Shown here: in pieces, positions 27,268 through 36,245 of the stretch
Layout: every line of letters begins with the position of its first letter
Numbering within the stretch: position 1 is the stretch's first letter
Source: Aquitalea sp. LB_tupeE
Lineage (GTDB): Bacteria > Pseudomonadota > Gammaproteobacteria > Burkholderiales > Chromobacteriaceae
Direction: 5' to 3'
NCBI RefSeq assembly: GCF_013391415.1
Contig: NZ_JACAXB010000033.1
Span: 143,133-207,132, forward strand
DNA: 64,000 nt
Position numbers and translations under genes: made by a program
Notes under the pieces: model-generated
Database searches by the model: none
What the model was told of the DNA's origin: nothing
The model's input: only the letters and a program-made list of their open reading frames with translations

Positions 27268-27303
27268 CGCAGGCAACGGATACACAGGAATGAAGGAGTA
27301 AGC

Positions 27304-27600
27304 ATGGAAAAACTGCATCTGGAATACCCGGCCGGGGCCCCGGCCACACAGCGTGTACTGGTGGGCGTGGTGGCTTCTGGCGACCTGGAGATACTGATCA
27401 CCCCAGCACCTGCCGGTCGCTGCCACATCACGATACATAGCGCCGCCGATGGTAGTGCCACCCGCTGGCGCGCACAGCTGGAGCGTCTGTTTGCCGACGG
27501 CAAGGCCGCCGCCATGCAGATGGAAATCAATGATTTTGCTGCCACTCCAGGCGTGATCAGCCTGCGGCTGGCCCAGGCACTGGAGGAGTTGTCCGCATGA
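27304..27600 (+). CDS. mdcC: Malonate decarboxylase acyl-carrier subunit (delta)
   Basis: A 98-residue acyl carrier that bears the phosphoribosyl-dephospho-CoA arm on a serine, Ser25 in VGVVASGDLEIL, the typical attachment site. It shuttles malonyl and acetyl groups between MdcA and MdcDE. GAAGGAGTAAGC provides a strong ribosome-binding site. Its stop overlaps the mdcD start by 4 bases. Confidence 0.95.
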   Translation: MEKLHLEYPAGAPATQRVLVGVVASGDLEILITPAPAGRCHITIHSAADGSATRWRAQLERLFADGKAAAMQMEINDFAATPGVISLRLAQALEELSA

Positions 27601-28460
27601 GCCATCGACAAGACATCACCTGCCTGCTGCAAGGCCACAGCTTTATCGAACTGAGCGCCCGCGAACGCGCCCACAGCCTCCTGGACGCTGGCAGCAGCCG
27701 CGAACTGGCCGGCCCGTTTGACCGGCAATACTCACCCTGGCTCAGCGCGCAGGGCATTGTGGCGCAGGCCGATGACGGCGTGGTCATCTGCAAAGGCCTG
27801 CTGGATGGCCAGCCTGCGGTGGTTGCCGCCATCGAGGGCGGATTCCAGGGCGGCAGCCTGGGCGAAGTGGGCGGAGCCAAGCTGGCCTGCGCACTGGAGC
27901 TGGCGGCAGCCGACAACCGCCAGAGCATTCCCACCCGTGCAGTCATCCTGTTTGAAACCGGCGGTGTGCGCCTGCAAGAAGCCAACCTGGGCCTGGCGGC
28001 CATTGCCGAAATCCATTCCGCCATTGCCGACCTCAGCCGCTATCAGCCGGTGGTCGGCATCATCGCCGGCACCGTGGGCTGCTTTGGCGGCATGTCGATT
28101 GCCGCCGGCATGTGCAGTTATCTGATTGTCACCCGCGAAGCCAGGCTGGGGCTGAACGGCCCGCAAGTGATCGAACAGGAAGCCGGTATGGCGGAATACG
28201 ACTCGCGCAACCGGCCCTTCATCTGGAGTCTGACCGGCGGCGAACAGCGCCAGGCCTGCGGCTTGGCTGATGCCTTGGTAGAAGACGACACCCCGCTTAT
28301 CCGCCAGCAGCTGCTGGACTTTATTGCCTGCGGCCTGCCCGCAGAGCCTCGCCACCGGCGTAGCCAGCACATGCTGCAAAGGCTGCTGACCATGGACAGC
28401 ACGACCCAGGCCGACGCCGCCTCTGCCCGTCAACTTTTTCAGTCAGGAGCCCGCCCATGA
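27597..28460 (+). CDS. mdcD: Malonate decarboxylase beta subunit
   Basis: A 287-residue carboxyltransferase-like subunit that, with MdcE, decarboxylates malonyl-S-ACP to acetyl-S-ACP. It has a crotonase/carboxyltransferase core (VAAIEGGFQGGSLGEVGGAKLA, ILFETGGVRLQEANLGL, GTVGCFGGMSIAAGMCSYLI). Overlaps mdcC and mdcE by 4 bases each. Confidence 0.95.
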   Translation: MSHRQDITCLLQGHSFIELSARERAHSLLDAGSSRELAGPFDRQYSPWLSAQGIVAQADDGVVICKGLLDGQPAVVAAIEGGFQGGSLGEVGGAKLACALELAAADNRQSIPTRAVILFETGGVRLQEANLGLAAIAEIHSAIADLSRYQPVVGIIAGTVGCFGGMSIAAGMCSYLIVTREARLGLNGPQVIEQEAGMAEYDSRNRPFIWSLTGGEQRQACGLADALVEDDTPLIRQQLLDFIACGLPAEPRHRRSQHMLQRLLTMDSTTQADAASARQLFQSGARP

Positions 28461-29284
28461 GCCAGGCATCCATCAGCCAGCGCGGTCGCGACTGGTTCCA
28501 CGCCCTGTGTGGTCAAGCTTCCCTGCAGCAAGGCTTGCCGCCATCCCTGCTGGTGGCCGATGGCGAACTTGCCGGTCAGCCCGCCCGTTATGTAGCCGTG
28601 GTGGCCGACCCGGAGAACCCCTTTGTCCGTGCCCGTCATGGCGAAGTAGGCCTGCTGGAAGGCTGGGCGCTGGCTGCCACCATCGACGCCGCAGTGGATG
28701 CCGACCAGCAGCACGCGCACAAGCGCGCCATCGTCGCCATCATCGACGTCCCCAGTCAGGCCTATGGCCGCCGTGAAGAGGCCTACGGCATCCACCAGGC
28801 ACTGGCCGCTGCTGCCGCTGCCTATGCCCGCGCCCGGCTGGCAGGCCACCCGGTCATCGGGCTGATTGTCGGCAAGGCCATGTCCGGTGCTTTCCTGGCC
28901 CATGGCTATCAGGCCAACCGCCTGCTGGCGCTGAACGACGCCGGGGTGATGGTGCACGCCATGGGCAAGCAGGCTGCCGCCCGCATCACCCTGCGCACGG
29001 TGGAGGAACTGGAAAAACTGGCCGCCAGCATCGCCCCCATGGCCTATGACATTGCCAGCTACGCCAGCCTGGGCCTGCTGTGGCGCTTGCTGAAAGCCGA
29101 GCAGCCAGACCAGCCCACCCCGGCCGATGTGCAGCTGGTACATACCGCGCTGACCGAGGCCTTGCGTGACATCCAGGCCGACCCGCAACCCGACCTGCGC
29201 CAGCGCCTGCACGGCGAACACCGCCAGGCCACCCGCCAGGTGCGCGCGCTATTGCAGCAACAGTGGACACAGAACGGAGGGTAA
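28457..29284 (+). CDS. mdcE: Malonate decarboxylase gamma subunit
   Basis: A 275-residue partner of MdcD, again with a carboxyltransferase-type fold (IIDVPSQAYGRREEAYG, GHPVIGLIVGKAMSGAFLAHGYQANRL). MdcD and MdcE together form the decarboxylase. The gene is translationally coupled to mdcD; 78 bases separate it from the transporter genes. Confidence 0.95.
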   Translation: MSQASISQRGRDWFHALCGQASLQQGLPPSLLVADGELAGQPARYVAVVADPENPFVRARHGEVGLLEGWALAATIDAAVDADQQHAHKRAIVAIIDVPSQAYGRREEAYGIHQALAAAAAAYARARLAGHPVIGLIVGKAMSGAFLAHGYQANRLLALNDAGVMVHAMGKQAAARITLRTVEELEKLAASIAPMAYDIASYASLGLLWRLLKAEQPDQPTPADVQLVHTALTEALRDIQADPQPDLRQRLHGEHRQATRQVRALLQQQWTQNGG

Positions 29285-29362
29285 ACGGTAACAATCACGG
29301 TGCATGGGCATGACTGCAGTAACAGGTGAACACAATATGACAATACAAAGGAGAGACACACC

Positions 29363-29764
29363 ATGATCATCTACGGAACTGCCTTGCTGGCAGCCTGCCA
29401 CTTGCTCGGCCTGTTTCTGGGCGACCTGCTGGGCAGCCTGATCGGCGTCAAGTCGAATGTCGGGGGCGTGGGCATTGCCATGCTGTTGCTGATTTTCGCC
29501 CGGCTCTACCTGCACAAGCGCGGCTGGCTGCCACAGGAAACCGAACAGGGCGTCGCCTTCTGGGGTGCCATGTACATTCCGGTGGTGGTGGCGATGGCGG
29601 CCACCCAGAACGTGGTGGCAGCGTTGCGTGGCGGCCCGGTTGCCGTACTGGGCGCACTGGGTGCGGTGCTGGTATGCGGCTCGGTCATCGCGCTGCTCAA
29701 TCGCGGCAGCAGCCAGCACGCATGGCAGCCGGAAGCCGAAACCCCGCAAGACCCACTGGCCTGA
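29363..29764 (+). CDS. madL: Malonate transporter subunit MadL
   Basis: A 133-residue membrane protein with about four hydrophobic segments (IIYGTALLAACHLLGLFLGDLLG, then VGGVGIAMLLLIFARLYL). It forms the sodium-dependent malonate importer with MadM. AAAGGAGAGACACACC precedes the ATG. The pair takes the place of mdcF, which carries malonate in many mdc operons. Confidence 0.93.
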   Translation: MIIYGTALLAACHLLGLFLGDLLGSLIGVKSNVGGVGIAMLLLIFARLYLHKRGWLPQETEQGVAFWGAMYIPVVVAMAATQNVVAALRGGPVAVLGALGAVLVCGSVIALLNRGSSQHAWQPEAETPQDPLA

Positions 29765-29779
29765 CACAGGAGCAACATC

Positions 29780-30541
29780 ATGCAAATGCTGGAAAAAGTA
29801 TTGGCGCACAACGGGCTGGTCACGGCCTTCCTGCTGGTGGGCATCATCACCTGGCTGTCCGCGCGGCTGTCGCGCCGATTGACGCTGGGTCGGGTGCATG
29901 GCTCGGCCATTGCCATCCTGATCGGCCTGGGGCTGGCTTATTACGGTGGCGTACTCACCGGCAAGCAAAGCGGCCTGGCAGACATTTCGCTGTTCTCCGG
30001 CATCGGGCTGATGGGTGGTGCCATGTTGCGCGACTTCGCCATCGTGGCCACCGCCTTTGAAGTGCAAGTCACCGAAGCGCGCAAGGCCGGGCTGATCGGT
30101 GCCTGCTCGCTGCTGCTGGGTACGGTGCTGCCGTTTATTGTCGGAGCCAGCATCGCCCATGCCTTTGGTTACCGTGACGTGGTCAGCATGACCACCATCG
30201 GGGCCGGGGCCATTACCTATATTGTCGGCCCGGTCACCGGCGCGGCACTGGGTGCCAGCTCGGACGTGATGGCACTCAGCATTGCCACCGGCCTGCTCAA
30301 AGCCATCATGGTGATGGTGGGCACACCGTTCGCCGCCCGCTTTCTGGGCCTGAACAATCCCCGTTCGGCCATGGTGTTCGGCGGGCTGGCAGGAACCGTC
30401 AGCGGTGTATCGGCCGGGCTGGCGGCCACCGACCGCAGACTGGTGCCCTATGGCGCGCTGGTGGCCACTTTCCATACCGGCCTGGGTTGCCTGCTGGGGC
30501 CATCGGCACTTTATCTTGCCACCAAGGCCATCATGGCCTGA
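29780..30541 (+). CDS. madM: Malonate transporter subunit MadM
   Basis: A 253-residue polytopic membrane protein, the larger subunit of the MadLM malonate carrier. Characteristic segments include GVLTGKQSGLADISLFSGIGLMGGAMLRDFAIVATAFE and TTIGAGAITYIVGPVTGAALG. It starts 15 bases after madL with AGGAGCAACATC upstream. Two stem-loops, one an intrinsic terminator, follow before mdcG. Confidence 0.94.
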   Translation: MQMLEKVLAHNGLVTAFLLVGIITWLSARLSRRLTLGRVHGSAIAILIGLGLAYYGGVLTGKQSGLADISLFSGIGLMGGAMLRDFAIVATAFEVQVTEARKAGLIGACSLLLGTVLPFIVGASIAHAFGYRDVVSMTTIGAGAITYIVGPVTGAALGASSDVMALSIATGLLKAIMVMVGTPFAARFLGLNNPRSAMVFGGLAGTVSGVSAGLAATDRRLVPYGALVATFHTGLGCLLGPSALYLATKAIMA

Positions 30542-30552
30542 TCGCAACCTCC

Positions 30553-30579
30553 TCTTTACTTCTGCTGCTGAAGTAAAGA
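30553..30579. other. Inverted repeat after madM
   Basis: TCTTTACTTC (30553-30562) and GAAGTAAAGA (30570-30579) are perfect complements around a seven-base loop. It stands eight bases before the intrinsic terminator stem, so the mRNA here would carry two consecutive hairpins. Confidence 0.65.
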
Positions 30580-30586
30580 TTTGTCG

Positions 30587-30615
30587 CGGCAGCGCTGGTC
30601 GCTGCCGTTTTTTTT
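30587..30615 (+). terminator. Intrinsic terminator inside the mdc operon
   Basis: CGGCAGCG (30587-30594), loop CTGGT, CGCTGCCG (30600-30607), then eight Ts. It is one of the strongest terminators in the window, yet mdcG starts only 14 bases later with no obvious new promoter. Confidence 0.85.
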
Positions 30616-30628
30616 GCAGGAGTGCAGG

Positions 30629-31294
30629 ATGACGCATGCGTGTTTACCACACGACTTTCTGTGGCTGGACAGTGCTACAGCACTGGTGGCAGATAGCAAA
30701 CCGCCGGACTGGCTACACCAGCACTGGCACCCCGGTCTGCCGGTGGTGGTGCGCCGCGCCAGAGCCAGGCCCGGCCTGATTGCGATTGGAATACGTGGCT
30801 CGCTGCGCGCCCAGCGTTGTGCCTTGTGGGTCAACAGCCAGCAGGTTTGCCGTGTTCTCAGCCCGGAGCAAGTGGCGGCGCAGCAAGGCTGGCGGCAACA
30901 TCCGCGCCTGGCGGCACTGCCCGCCTTGCAGGCCCTGCAAGCGGCAGAAGCTGCCTTGCAAGCCAGCGGCCTGGTCTGGGGCATTACCGGCAGCGCCGGT
31001 TACGAGCTGGCTACAGGCCAGGCCACCCTTAACAACAGCAGTGATCTGGACCTGCTGCTGCGCTGTCCGCAGCCGCCTGCACCTTCTCAATTAGCAGCGC
31101 TGGCCACTGCGCTGGCGGATTTGCCTTGCCGGGTGGATATCCAGCTGCAAACGCCTGCCGGTGGCATGGCACTGGCCGAATACTTACGCGGCGGCCCGGT
31201 ATTACTGAAAACCGACGACGGGCCTGTGCTGCTGGATAGTCCGCTGGCGGCGTGGCCTGCCAGCGCGCAGCGTGTTATGGAGCCATGCCGATGA
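30629..31294 (+). CDS. mdcG: Malonate decarboxylase holo-ACP synthase
   Basis: A 221-residue nucleotidyltransferase-like enzyme that attaches the phosphoribosyl-dephospho-CoA group to Ser25 of MdcC. The motif GSAGYELATG...SSDLDLLLR carries the nucleotidyltransferase aspartates. The ATG at 30629 is chosen for its position after GCAGGAGTGCAGG. Its stop overlaps the mdcH start by 4 bases. Confidence 0.92.
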   Translation: MTHACLPHDFLWLDSATALVADSKPPDWLHQHWHPGLPVVVRRARARPGLIAIGIRGSLRAQRCALWVNSQQVCRVLSPEQVAAQQGWRQHPRLAALPALQALQAAEAALQASGLVWGITGSAGYELATGQATLNNSSDLDLLLRCPQPPAPSQLAALATALADLPCRVDIQLQTPAGGMALAEYLRGGPVLLKTDDGPVLLDSPLAAWPASAQRVMEPCR

Positions 31295-32229
31295 GCGTGC
31301 TGTTTGTATTCCCTGGACAGGGTAGCCAGACGCCCGGCATGTTGCACCAGTTGCCGCAGCATGCTGCTTGTCACGCCACGCTGGCCGAGGCCGAGGCGGC
31401 ACTGGGCCGCTCGCCGCTGCTGCTGGATACCACCGCAGCGCTGCAATCCACCGTGGCGGTGCAACTGTGCCTGCTGATTGCCGGGGTGGCGTCCGCCCGC
31501 CTGCTGCAAGCAGAAGACATCCAGCCACACATGGTAGCTGGCTTGTCCATCGGTGCCTTTCCGGCTGCGGTGATTGCCGGGGTGCTGGATTTCCACCATG
31601 CCGTGCAACTGGTGCAGCTGCGCGGCCAACTGATGGAACAGGCTTATCCGCAAGGCTATGGCATGTGCGCCATTACCGGGCTGGCACTGCCGCAGCTGCA
31701 AAACTTGCTGGACAAAACACAGGCCGCAGGGCAACAGGTGTATCTGGCCAATATCAATGCCGAGCAGCAACTGGTGGTGGCCGGGTCCGATGCCGGTCTG
31801 CAAGCCATCAGCCAGGTCGCCTTGCAAGCGGGTGCCGCCCGTTGTCAGCGGCTGGCCATCAGCGTGCCCTCGCATTGCTGCCTGCTGGACCAAGCCGCGC
31901 AAACACTTGCGCAGACCATGCGTGACACGCCACTACACGCCCCGGCATGCCTTTACCTGAGCGCCAATGCTGCGCGGGTGTTACGCAGCGCGGAGCAGAT
32001 TCGTGACGACCTGCCAAACAATATGGCCAGAGAGGTACATTGGCATGACACCGCCCGGCTGGCCTGGGAACGCGGCGCTCGACTGGCGGTGGAAATGCTG
32101 CCCGGCACCACCCTCAGCCGCCTGCTGAAACCGGTATTTTCCCAAGGCGTGGTGATGACCGTGGCGGATGACAGACTGGACAGCCTGCAATACACCACCC
32201 GGCGTATGGCACAGGACGATCAGTACTGA
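31291..32229 (+). CDS. mdcH: Malonyl-CoA:ACP transacylase of malonate decarboxylase (epsilon)
   Basis: A 312-residue FabD-like enzyme that loads the first malonyl group onto MdcC. It has the acyltransferase N-terminus VFPGQGSQTPGM and the nucleophile motif VAGLSIGAF (Ser86). The second half holds the catalytic histidine in SVPSHCCLLDQAA. Last gene of the operon, coupled to mdcG; its stop is 9 bases from a convergent gene. Confidence 0.94.
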   Translation: MSVLFVFPGQGSQTPGMLHQLPQHAACHATLAEAEAALGRSPLLLDTTAALQSTVAVQLCLLIAGVASARLLQAEDIQPHMVAGLSIGAFPAAVIAGVLDFHHAVQLVQLRGQLMEQAYPQGYGMCAITGLALPQLQNLLDKTQAAGQQVYLANINAEQQLVVAGSDAGLQAISQVALQAGAARCQRLAISVPSHCCLLDQAAQTLAQTMRDTPLHAPACLYLSANAARVLRSAEQIRDDLPNNMAREVHWHDTARLAWERGARLAVEMLPGTTLSRLLKPVFSQGVVMTVADDRLDSLQYTTRRMAQDDQY

Positions 32230-32238
32230 AGTTCTGGA

Positions 32239-33570
32239 TCACAGCCCGGCCAGCACCTCATCCAGCGCACCCAGCAGCATGTCGGCATGGTTGCGGGCAA
32301 ACGGCAGCTGCGGCCGCACTTTCAGGATATTGCCTGCCGGGCCGGTGGCGCTGATCAGAATGCGCCGCTCGCGCAGCGCATTGACGATGCGCGTGGTCTG
32401 CTGGGTGGCCGGAGTCTTGCTGTCGCGGTCGCTCACCATTTCCACGCCAATGAAGAAACCCGCGCCGCGCACATCGCCAATCAGCGCATGCTTGTCTGCC
32501 AACGCCTCAAAACCGGCCTTTAGGTAGGCACCAGTATCGCGGGCATTCTGTTGCAGGCCCTCGCGTTCAATCACATCCAGCACCGCCATACCGGCAGCGC
32601 AAGACACCGGATTACCGCCAAAGGTGTTGAAGTAACGCACCTGACGGCCAAAGTGGTCGATGATGTCGGCACGTGCCATCAAGCCAGCCAGCGGGTGGCC
32701 ATTGCCCATCGGCTTGCCCATGGTGATGATGTCCGGCACCACGCCATGACGCTGGAAGCCCCAGAAATGACTGCCACTGCGGGCAAAACCAGCCTGTACC
32801 TCATCCGCAATGAACAGGCCGCCAGCGGCGTGGATGGCATCCACCGCCCCTTGCAGGAAACCGGCCGGGTCGGCAAACACGCCGTCGCTGGTAAACAGCG
32901 TATCCACCAGCAGTGCTGCCGGACGGAAGCCGTGGCGTTGCAAGTCGGCAATGGCAGCCTGTACATCACGTGTGAACTGCTCCGCCACTTGCAGTGGATT
33001 ACCGCGATAGCCATCCGGCGCGGCCACGGTCCGTACATGCGGCCCCAGCGGCACGCCATCACCAAAGGCTGGCGAACAAGCAGCAATGGCACTGGTAACA
33101 CCATGGTAGGCATGCGCGGTGACAATCACCCCCTGCCCGCCGGTGACGCTACCCGCCAGCCGCAAGGCCAGGTCGTTGGCCTCGCTGCCGGTGCAGGTAA
33201 ACATGGCCTGATAACCCGGCATGGCCAGCGTAGCGAGCAGACGCTCGGCGTAATCGACAATGCCGTCGTTCAGGTAACGAGTATGGGTATTGAGCACTGC
33301 CACCTGCCGGGCAATGGCGTCCACCACATGCGGGTGGCAATGGCCCACCGAGGCCACATTGTTATACACGTCCAGATAAGGCTGACCGTCCGGGTCGTAT
33401 AACCATACCCCTTCGGCCCGCACCACATGCAGTGGCTGCTGGTAGAACAGGCGGTAGGCCTGACCCAGCGCCTGCTGACGACGGCGGATCAGCGCCTGCT
33501 CGCGTTCTGGCAGCCCGCTGGCCGTGGCCGGGTCGAAGGCATTCACCATGCGTTGATCGGGCGGGTTCAT
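32239..33570 (-). CDS. Class-III PLP-dependent aminotransferase or phospholyase
   Basis: A 443-residue class-III (omega) PLP enzyme. Visible are [40 protein letters not shown], the aspartate of [13 protein letters not shown] and the PLP lysine in [15 protein letters not shown]. Relatives paired with an APH-fold kinase include the ethanolamine-phosphate and phosphohydroxylysine phospholyases, so lyase activity on a phosphorylated amino alcohol is as plausible as transamination. The ATG at 33570 has AAGGACAAGC upstream and overlaps the kinase stop by 4 bases. Confidence 0.85.
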   Translation of the reverse strand: MNPPDQRMVNAFDPATASGLPEREQALIRRRQQALGQAYRLFYQQPLHVVRAEGVWLYDPDGQPYLDVYNNVASVGHCHPHVVDAIARQVAVLNTHTRYLNDGIVDYAERLLATLAMPGYQAMFTCTGSEANDLALRLAGSVTGGQGVIVTAHAYHGVTSAIAACSPAFGDGVPLGPHVRTVAAPDGYRGNPLQVAEQFTRDVQAAIADLQRHGFRPAALLVDTLFTSDGVFADPAGFLQGAVDAIHAAGGLFIADEVQAGFARSGSHFWGFQRHGVVPDIITMGKPMGNGHPLAGLMARADIIDHFGRQVRYFNTFGGNPVSCAAGMAVLDVIEREGLQQNARDTGAYLKAGFEALADKHALIGDVRGAGFFIGVEMVSDRDSKTPATQQTTRIVNALRERRILISATGPAGNILKVRPQLPFARNHADMLLGALDEVLAGL

Positions 33571-34649
33571 GCTTGTCCTTTCGTGCGGCACAGCCGGTAG
33601 AGGTAGTCGCTGGCAAAGTCACGCCCCAGCAGCCACAGCCTTTGCATGCCGTCCCAACTCAGTGCATTGTTGCGCAGGATGTAAGTGCGGTTTTCCGGAT
33701 AGCGTGCCGCACGCCAGCCGGTGATGGTGACGGTCATGCACAGGCGGGTGAGGATGAGTTCGTACAGCAAGTCTATTTCCGCATCCAGCAAGGGACAGAC
33801 GGCGTGGTAGCCCGCTACCAGATCCCCCGCACTATCCAGCGGGTTGTCATTTTCCGATAGCTGGTAGGAACAGGCGACAGCCAGTTCGTTGATCAGCGGT
33901 GCTTGCACCATGTCGCCAAAATCGATCAAGCCCACGGTGGTGATCTGATCCTGCGGGTCCACCAGGACATTGTAGGGATTCAGGTCGTTATGAATCACCT
34001 GATGGCGCAAGCCGTCCAGCCGTGGCTGCACCTGCTGCATGAAGTGGGCCAGCCAGTCACTCAGTACCGCCTTTTGCGGGCTGTCCGGCGTTTCGGCCAG
34101 CAGCGGTTGCAGCCGTTCGGCATGCTGGATGTCCCACAGCAGCGGGTGGTGCGCCGCCGGATGCTCATAGTCGCGCAGCGCATTGTCCAGCCGACCCAGT
34201 GTCTGGCCCAGGTGGGCACGCTGGGCGGGTGTGCGCTGTACCTGGTGCAAGGGCTGGCCGGACAGATAGCTCAGCAGCCGCAACACGCGCCGGCTGCCAT
34301 CGGCCATGCTCACCGGCGCATAGGGCTGGCCATCCAGCCTGGGTATCAGCTGCGGAATGGGCAGGCTTGGGTCCGCTGCCCGCGCATGCAATAGTGCCCG
34401 GCTTTGAAAATCGGTGACGGCGCGGTTTTCCGCCGGATGGGTAAGCTTGAGGACAAACTCGCGGCCATCATCAGTGTGGATGTGGAAGTTGGCATCGCGC
34501 TCGCTATTGAGCAGGCTGGCCTCCCCACGCAAGCCGTAGTGCTGCCACAGCAACGCCAGCGCTTCGCTGCACGCTACCGGCGCGGCGGCAGTGGAAAACA
34601 GCTGGTCGATCACGCCTTGAGACACCGCTGGGGACACGGCTTCAGACAT
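33567..34649 (-). CDS. APH-fold kinase (hydroxylysine-kinase-like)
   Basis: A 360-residue aminoglycoside-phosphotransferase-fold protein. The ATP-side lysine is in EFVLKLTHP, the catalytic loop is HNDLNPYNVLVD, and the metal-binding motif is LIDFGDM. This subgroup includes hydroxylysine kinase and the kinase halves of bacterial kinase-aminotransferase fusions. Here kinase and PLP enzyme are separate genes overlapping by 4 bases, suggesting consecutive steps. It overlaps the SDR gene by 8 bases. The substrate is inferred to be an amino alcohol or hydroxy-amino acid. Confidence 0.78.
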   Translation of the reverse strand: MSEAVSPAVSQGVIDQLFSTAAAPVACSEALALLWQHYGLRGEASLLNSERDANFHIHTDDGREFVLKLTHPAENRAVTDFQSRALLHARAADPSLPIPQLIPRLDGQPYAPVSMADGSRRVLRLLSYLSGQPLHQVQRTPAQRAHLGQTLGRLDNALRDYEHPAAHHPLLWDIQHAERLQPLLAETPDSPQKAVLSDWLAHFMQQVQPRLDGLRHQVIHNDLNPYNVLVDPQDQITTVGLIDFGDMVQAPLINELAVACSYQLSENDNPLDSAGDLVAGYHAVCPLLDAEIDLLYELILTRLCMTVTITGWRAARYPENRTYILRNNALSWDGMQRLWLLGRDFASDYLYRLCRTKGQA

Positions 34650-35382
34650 GCTGCCCCCCGTTGATGTGGATTTCCGAGCCATTGATATAAGAAGAATGGC
34701 CGGAACAAAGGAAGTAAATGGCCTCTGCCACTTCGTGCGGCGTCCCCAGCCGGTGCATTGGCACGTCACGCTCCACAATGCGGGCGGTATCGGGCGACAG
34801 GATGGCGGTGTCGATTTCCCCCGGTGCAATGGCATTGGCGCGAATGCCGTGTGGTCCGAACTCATGTGCCAGCTCGCGCGTCAACGCCGCCAGCCCGGCC
34901 TTGGACGCGGCATAAGCCACCCCGGCAAACGGGTGCACGCGCGAACCGGCAATGGAGGTGACATTGACAATGGAGCCCTGCCCCTTCTTCAGCTCTTCAA
35001 ACAGTCCGCGCGCCAGCAAGGCGGTGGACACCAGGTTGACATTCAGCACCCGGCTCCAGACCTCAACATCACTGGCCAGAATACCCAGCCGCTCACCCTG
35101 CGGCCCCTTGGGTGAAATACCGGCATTGTTCACCAGTGCATGCAGCTCGCCATTTGGCAGGCGGCTTTTCACCTCGGCTATCAATGCATCCAGGCAAGAG
35201 AGGTCGGACAAATCCGCCTGCACATGGCTTTGCCGTGCTGATGGCCACAGGCAGGCCTCGGAAAACGGCTGACGCGACACGGTAAAGATCTGCCAGTCAT
35301 GCTCCTGAAACAGCTTGACCGTGGCATGACCGATGCCACGGCTGGCACCGGTCAACAACATGTAGCGGGTGGGTCCGGACAT
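34642..35382 (-). CDS. Short-chain dehydrogenase/reductase
   Basis: A 246-residue SDR with the cofactor motif LLTGASRGIGHAT, NNAG (LVNNAGIS), the catalytic serine in VTSIAGS and YAASK (Tyr and Lys). The C-terminus GSEIHINGGQHV is the family ending. It probably oxidises or reduces a hydroxyl on the same substrate as its two overlapping neighbours. CAGGAGCATCC precedes the ATG at 35382. First gene of the leftward three-gene unit. Confidence 0.9.
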   Translation of the reverse strand: MSGPTRYMLLTGASRGIGHATVKLFQEHDWQIFTVSRQPFSEACLWPSARQSHVQADLSDLSCLDALIAEVKSRLPNGELHALVNNAGISPKGPQGERLGILASDVEVWSRVLNVNLVSTALLARGLFEELKKGQGSIVNVTSIAGSRVHPFAGVAYAASKAGLAALTRELAHEFGPHGIRANAIAPGEIDTAILSPDTARIVERDVPMHRLGTPHEVAEAIYFLCSGHSSYINGSEIHINGGQHV

Positions 35383-35487
35383 GGATGCTCCTGCTGGTAA
35401 AGGCTGACAGTCAGCCTGACTGCGCACAAGAAGGAAGTCGGGATGGCCGCTGGTGCCAACATCGCTCCCGGCATCACACTTTCAAAT

Positions 35488-35501
35488 TATGATGCATCAT
35501 A
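35488..35501. promoter_or_regulatory. Palindromic operator in the SDR/GntR divergent region
   Basis: TATGATGCATCATA is a perfect 14-base palindrome lying midway between the leftward SDR start and the rightward GntR start. Its size and symmetry suit a GntR/FCD dimer, and its position suits control of both genes. Confidence 0.6.
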
Positions 35502-35576
35502 TTTGCTGTATTTCATCCTGGCAAGCAGCAGTGTTACCATGACGCACCTGAACCACCGCCTAGCTGACTGCCACGC

Positions 35577-36245
35577 ATGGACTACCAACTGGACACTCTG
35601 GAACACGACAATCTGGGTAGCACGGTCTACCAGCTGCTGTGCAAGGCGCTCATCCAGGGCCGCTTGCAACCCGGAGCCCGGCTGAAAATACGTGAGCTGG
35701 CCGAGCAACTGGGCACCAGCGTTACCCCGGTGCGCGACGCCATTTTGCGACTGGTGCAGGAGCAGGCGCTCACCATGCAGTCCCCACGCGACATCCGCGT
35801 GCCCTTCATGACGGTGGAGCGTTATCTGGAAATCCGCGCCATTCGCATCCGGCTGGAAGGACTGGCCGCCGAAACCGCCGCACAAAAAGCAGATGCCAGC
35901 GCCATTGCCCGGCTGGAGGACATCATCAGCCGCAATGCCCAGGCGATGACGGCAATGGACAGCGCGCTGGGTTGCGAGCTGAACCAGCAGTTTCACTTTG
36001 CACTGGTGGACATTGCCGGGCTGCCCTTTTTGCAAGGCATCCTGTACCGCATCTGGTTGCAGATGGGGCCGCTGATTGCCGCGGTGTACCAGCAAGGCGG
36101 CAGCGACATGATCGACTACCACTACCCGGTACTGGACGCCATCCGCCAGCAAGACGGCCCGGCAGCAGCCAGCGCCATAGGCGATGACATTCTGCATGGC
36201 GGGCACAGCATCCTGCTGCATTTGCAAGCCCGAGCGCAGCAATGA
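35577..36245 (+). CDS. GntR-family regulator (FCD type)
   Basis: A 222-residue regulator. The N-terminal winged helix (VYQLLCKALIQGRLQPGARLKIRELAEQLGTSVTPVRDAILRLVQEQAL) is classic GntR. The C-terminal all-helical FCD domain has the metal-binding pattern, including HFALVDIAG and histidines near the end (ILHGGHSIL). It is divergent from the SDR-kinase-PLP enzyme unit and is its likely repressor. Confidence 0.88.
   Translation: MDYQLDTLEHDNLGSTVYQLLCKALIQGRLQPGARLKIRELAEQLGTSVTPVRDAILRLVQEQALTMQSPRDIRVPFMTVERYLEIRAIRIRLEGLAAETAAQKADASAIARLEDIISRNAQAMTAMDSALGCELNQQFHFALVDIAGLPFLQGILYRIWLQMGPLIAAVYQQGGSDMIDYHYPVLDAIRQQDGPAAASAIGDDILHGGHSILLHLQARAQQ

Noticed and set aside
29249..30637. 462-codon open frame on the minus strand across madL and madM
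   Set aside because: Antisense to the malonate transporter genes. The high His/Gln/Gly content is typical of shadow frames in GC-rich DNA.
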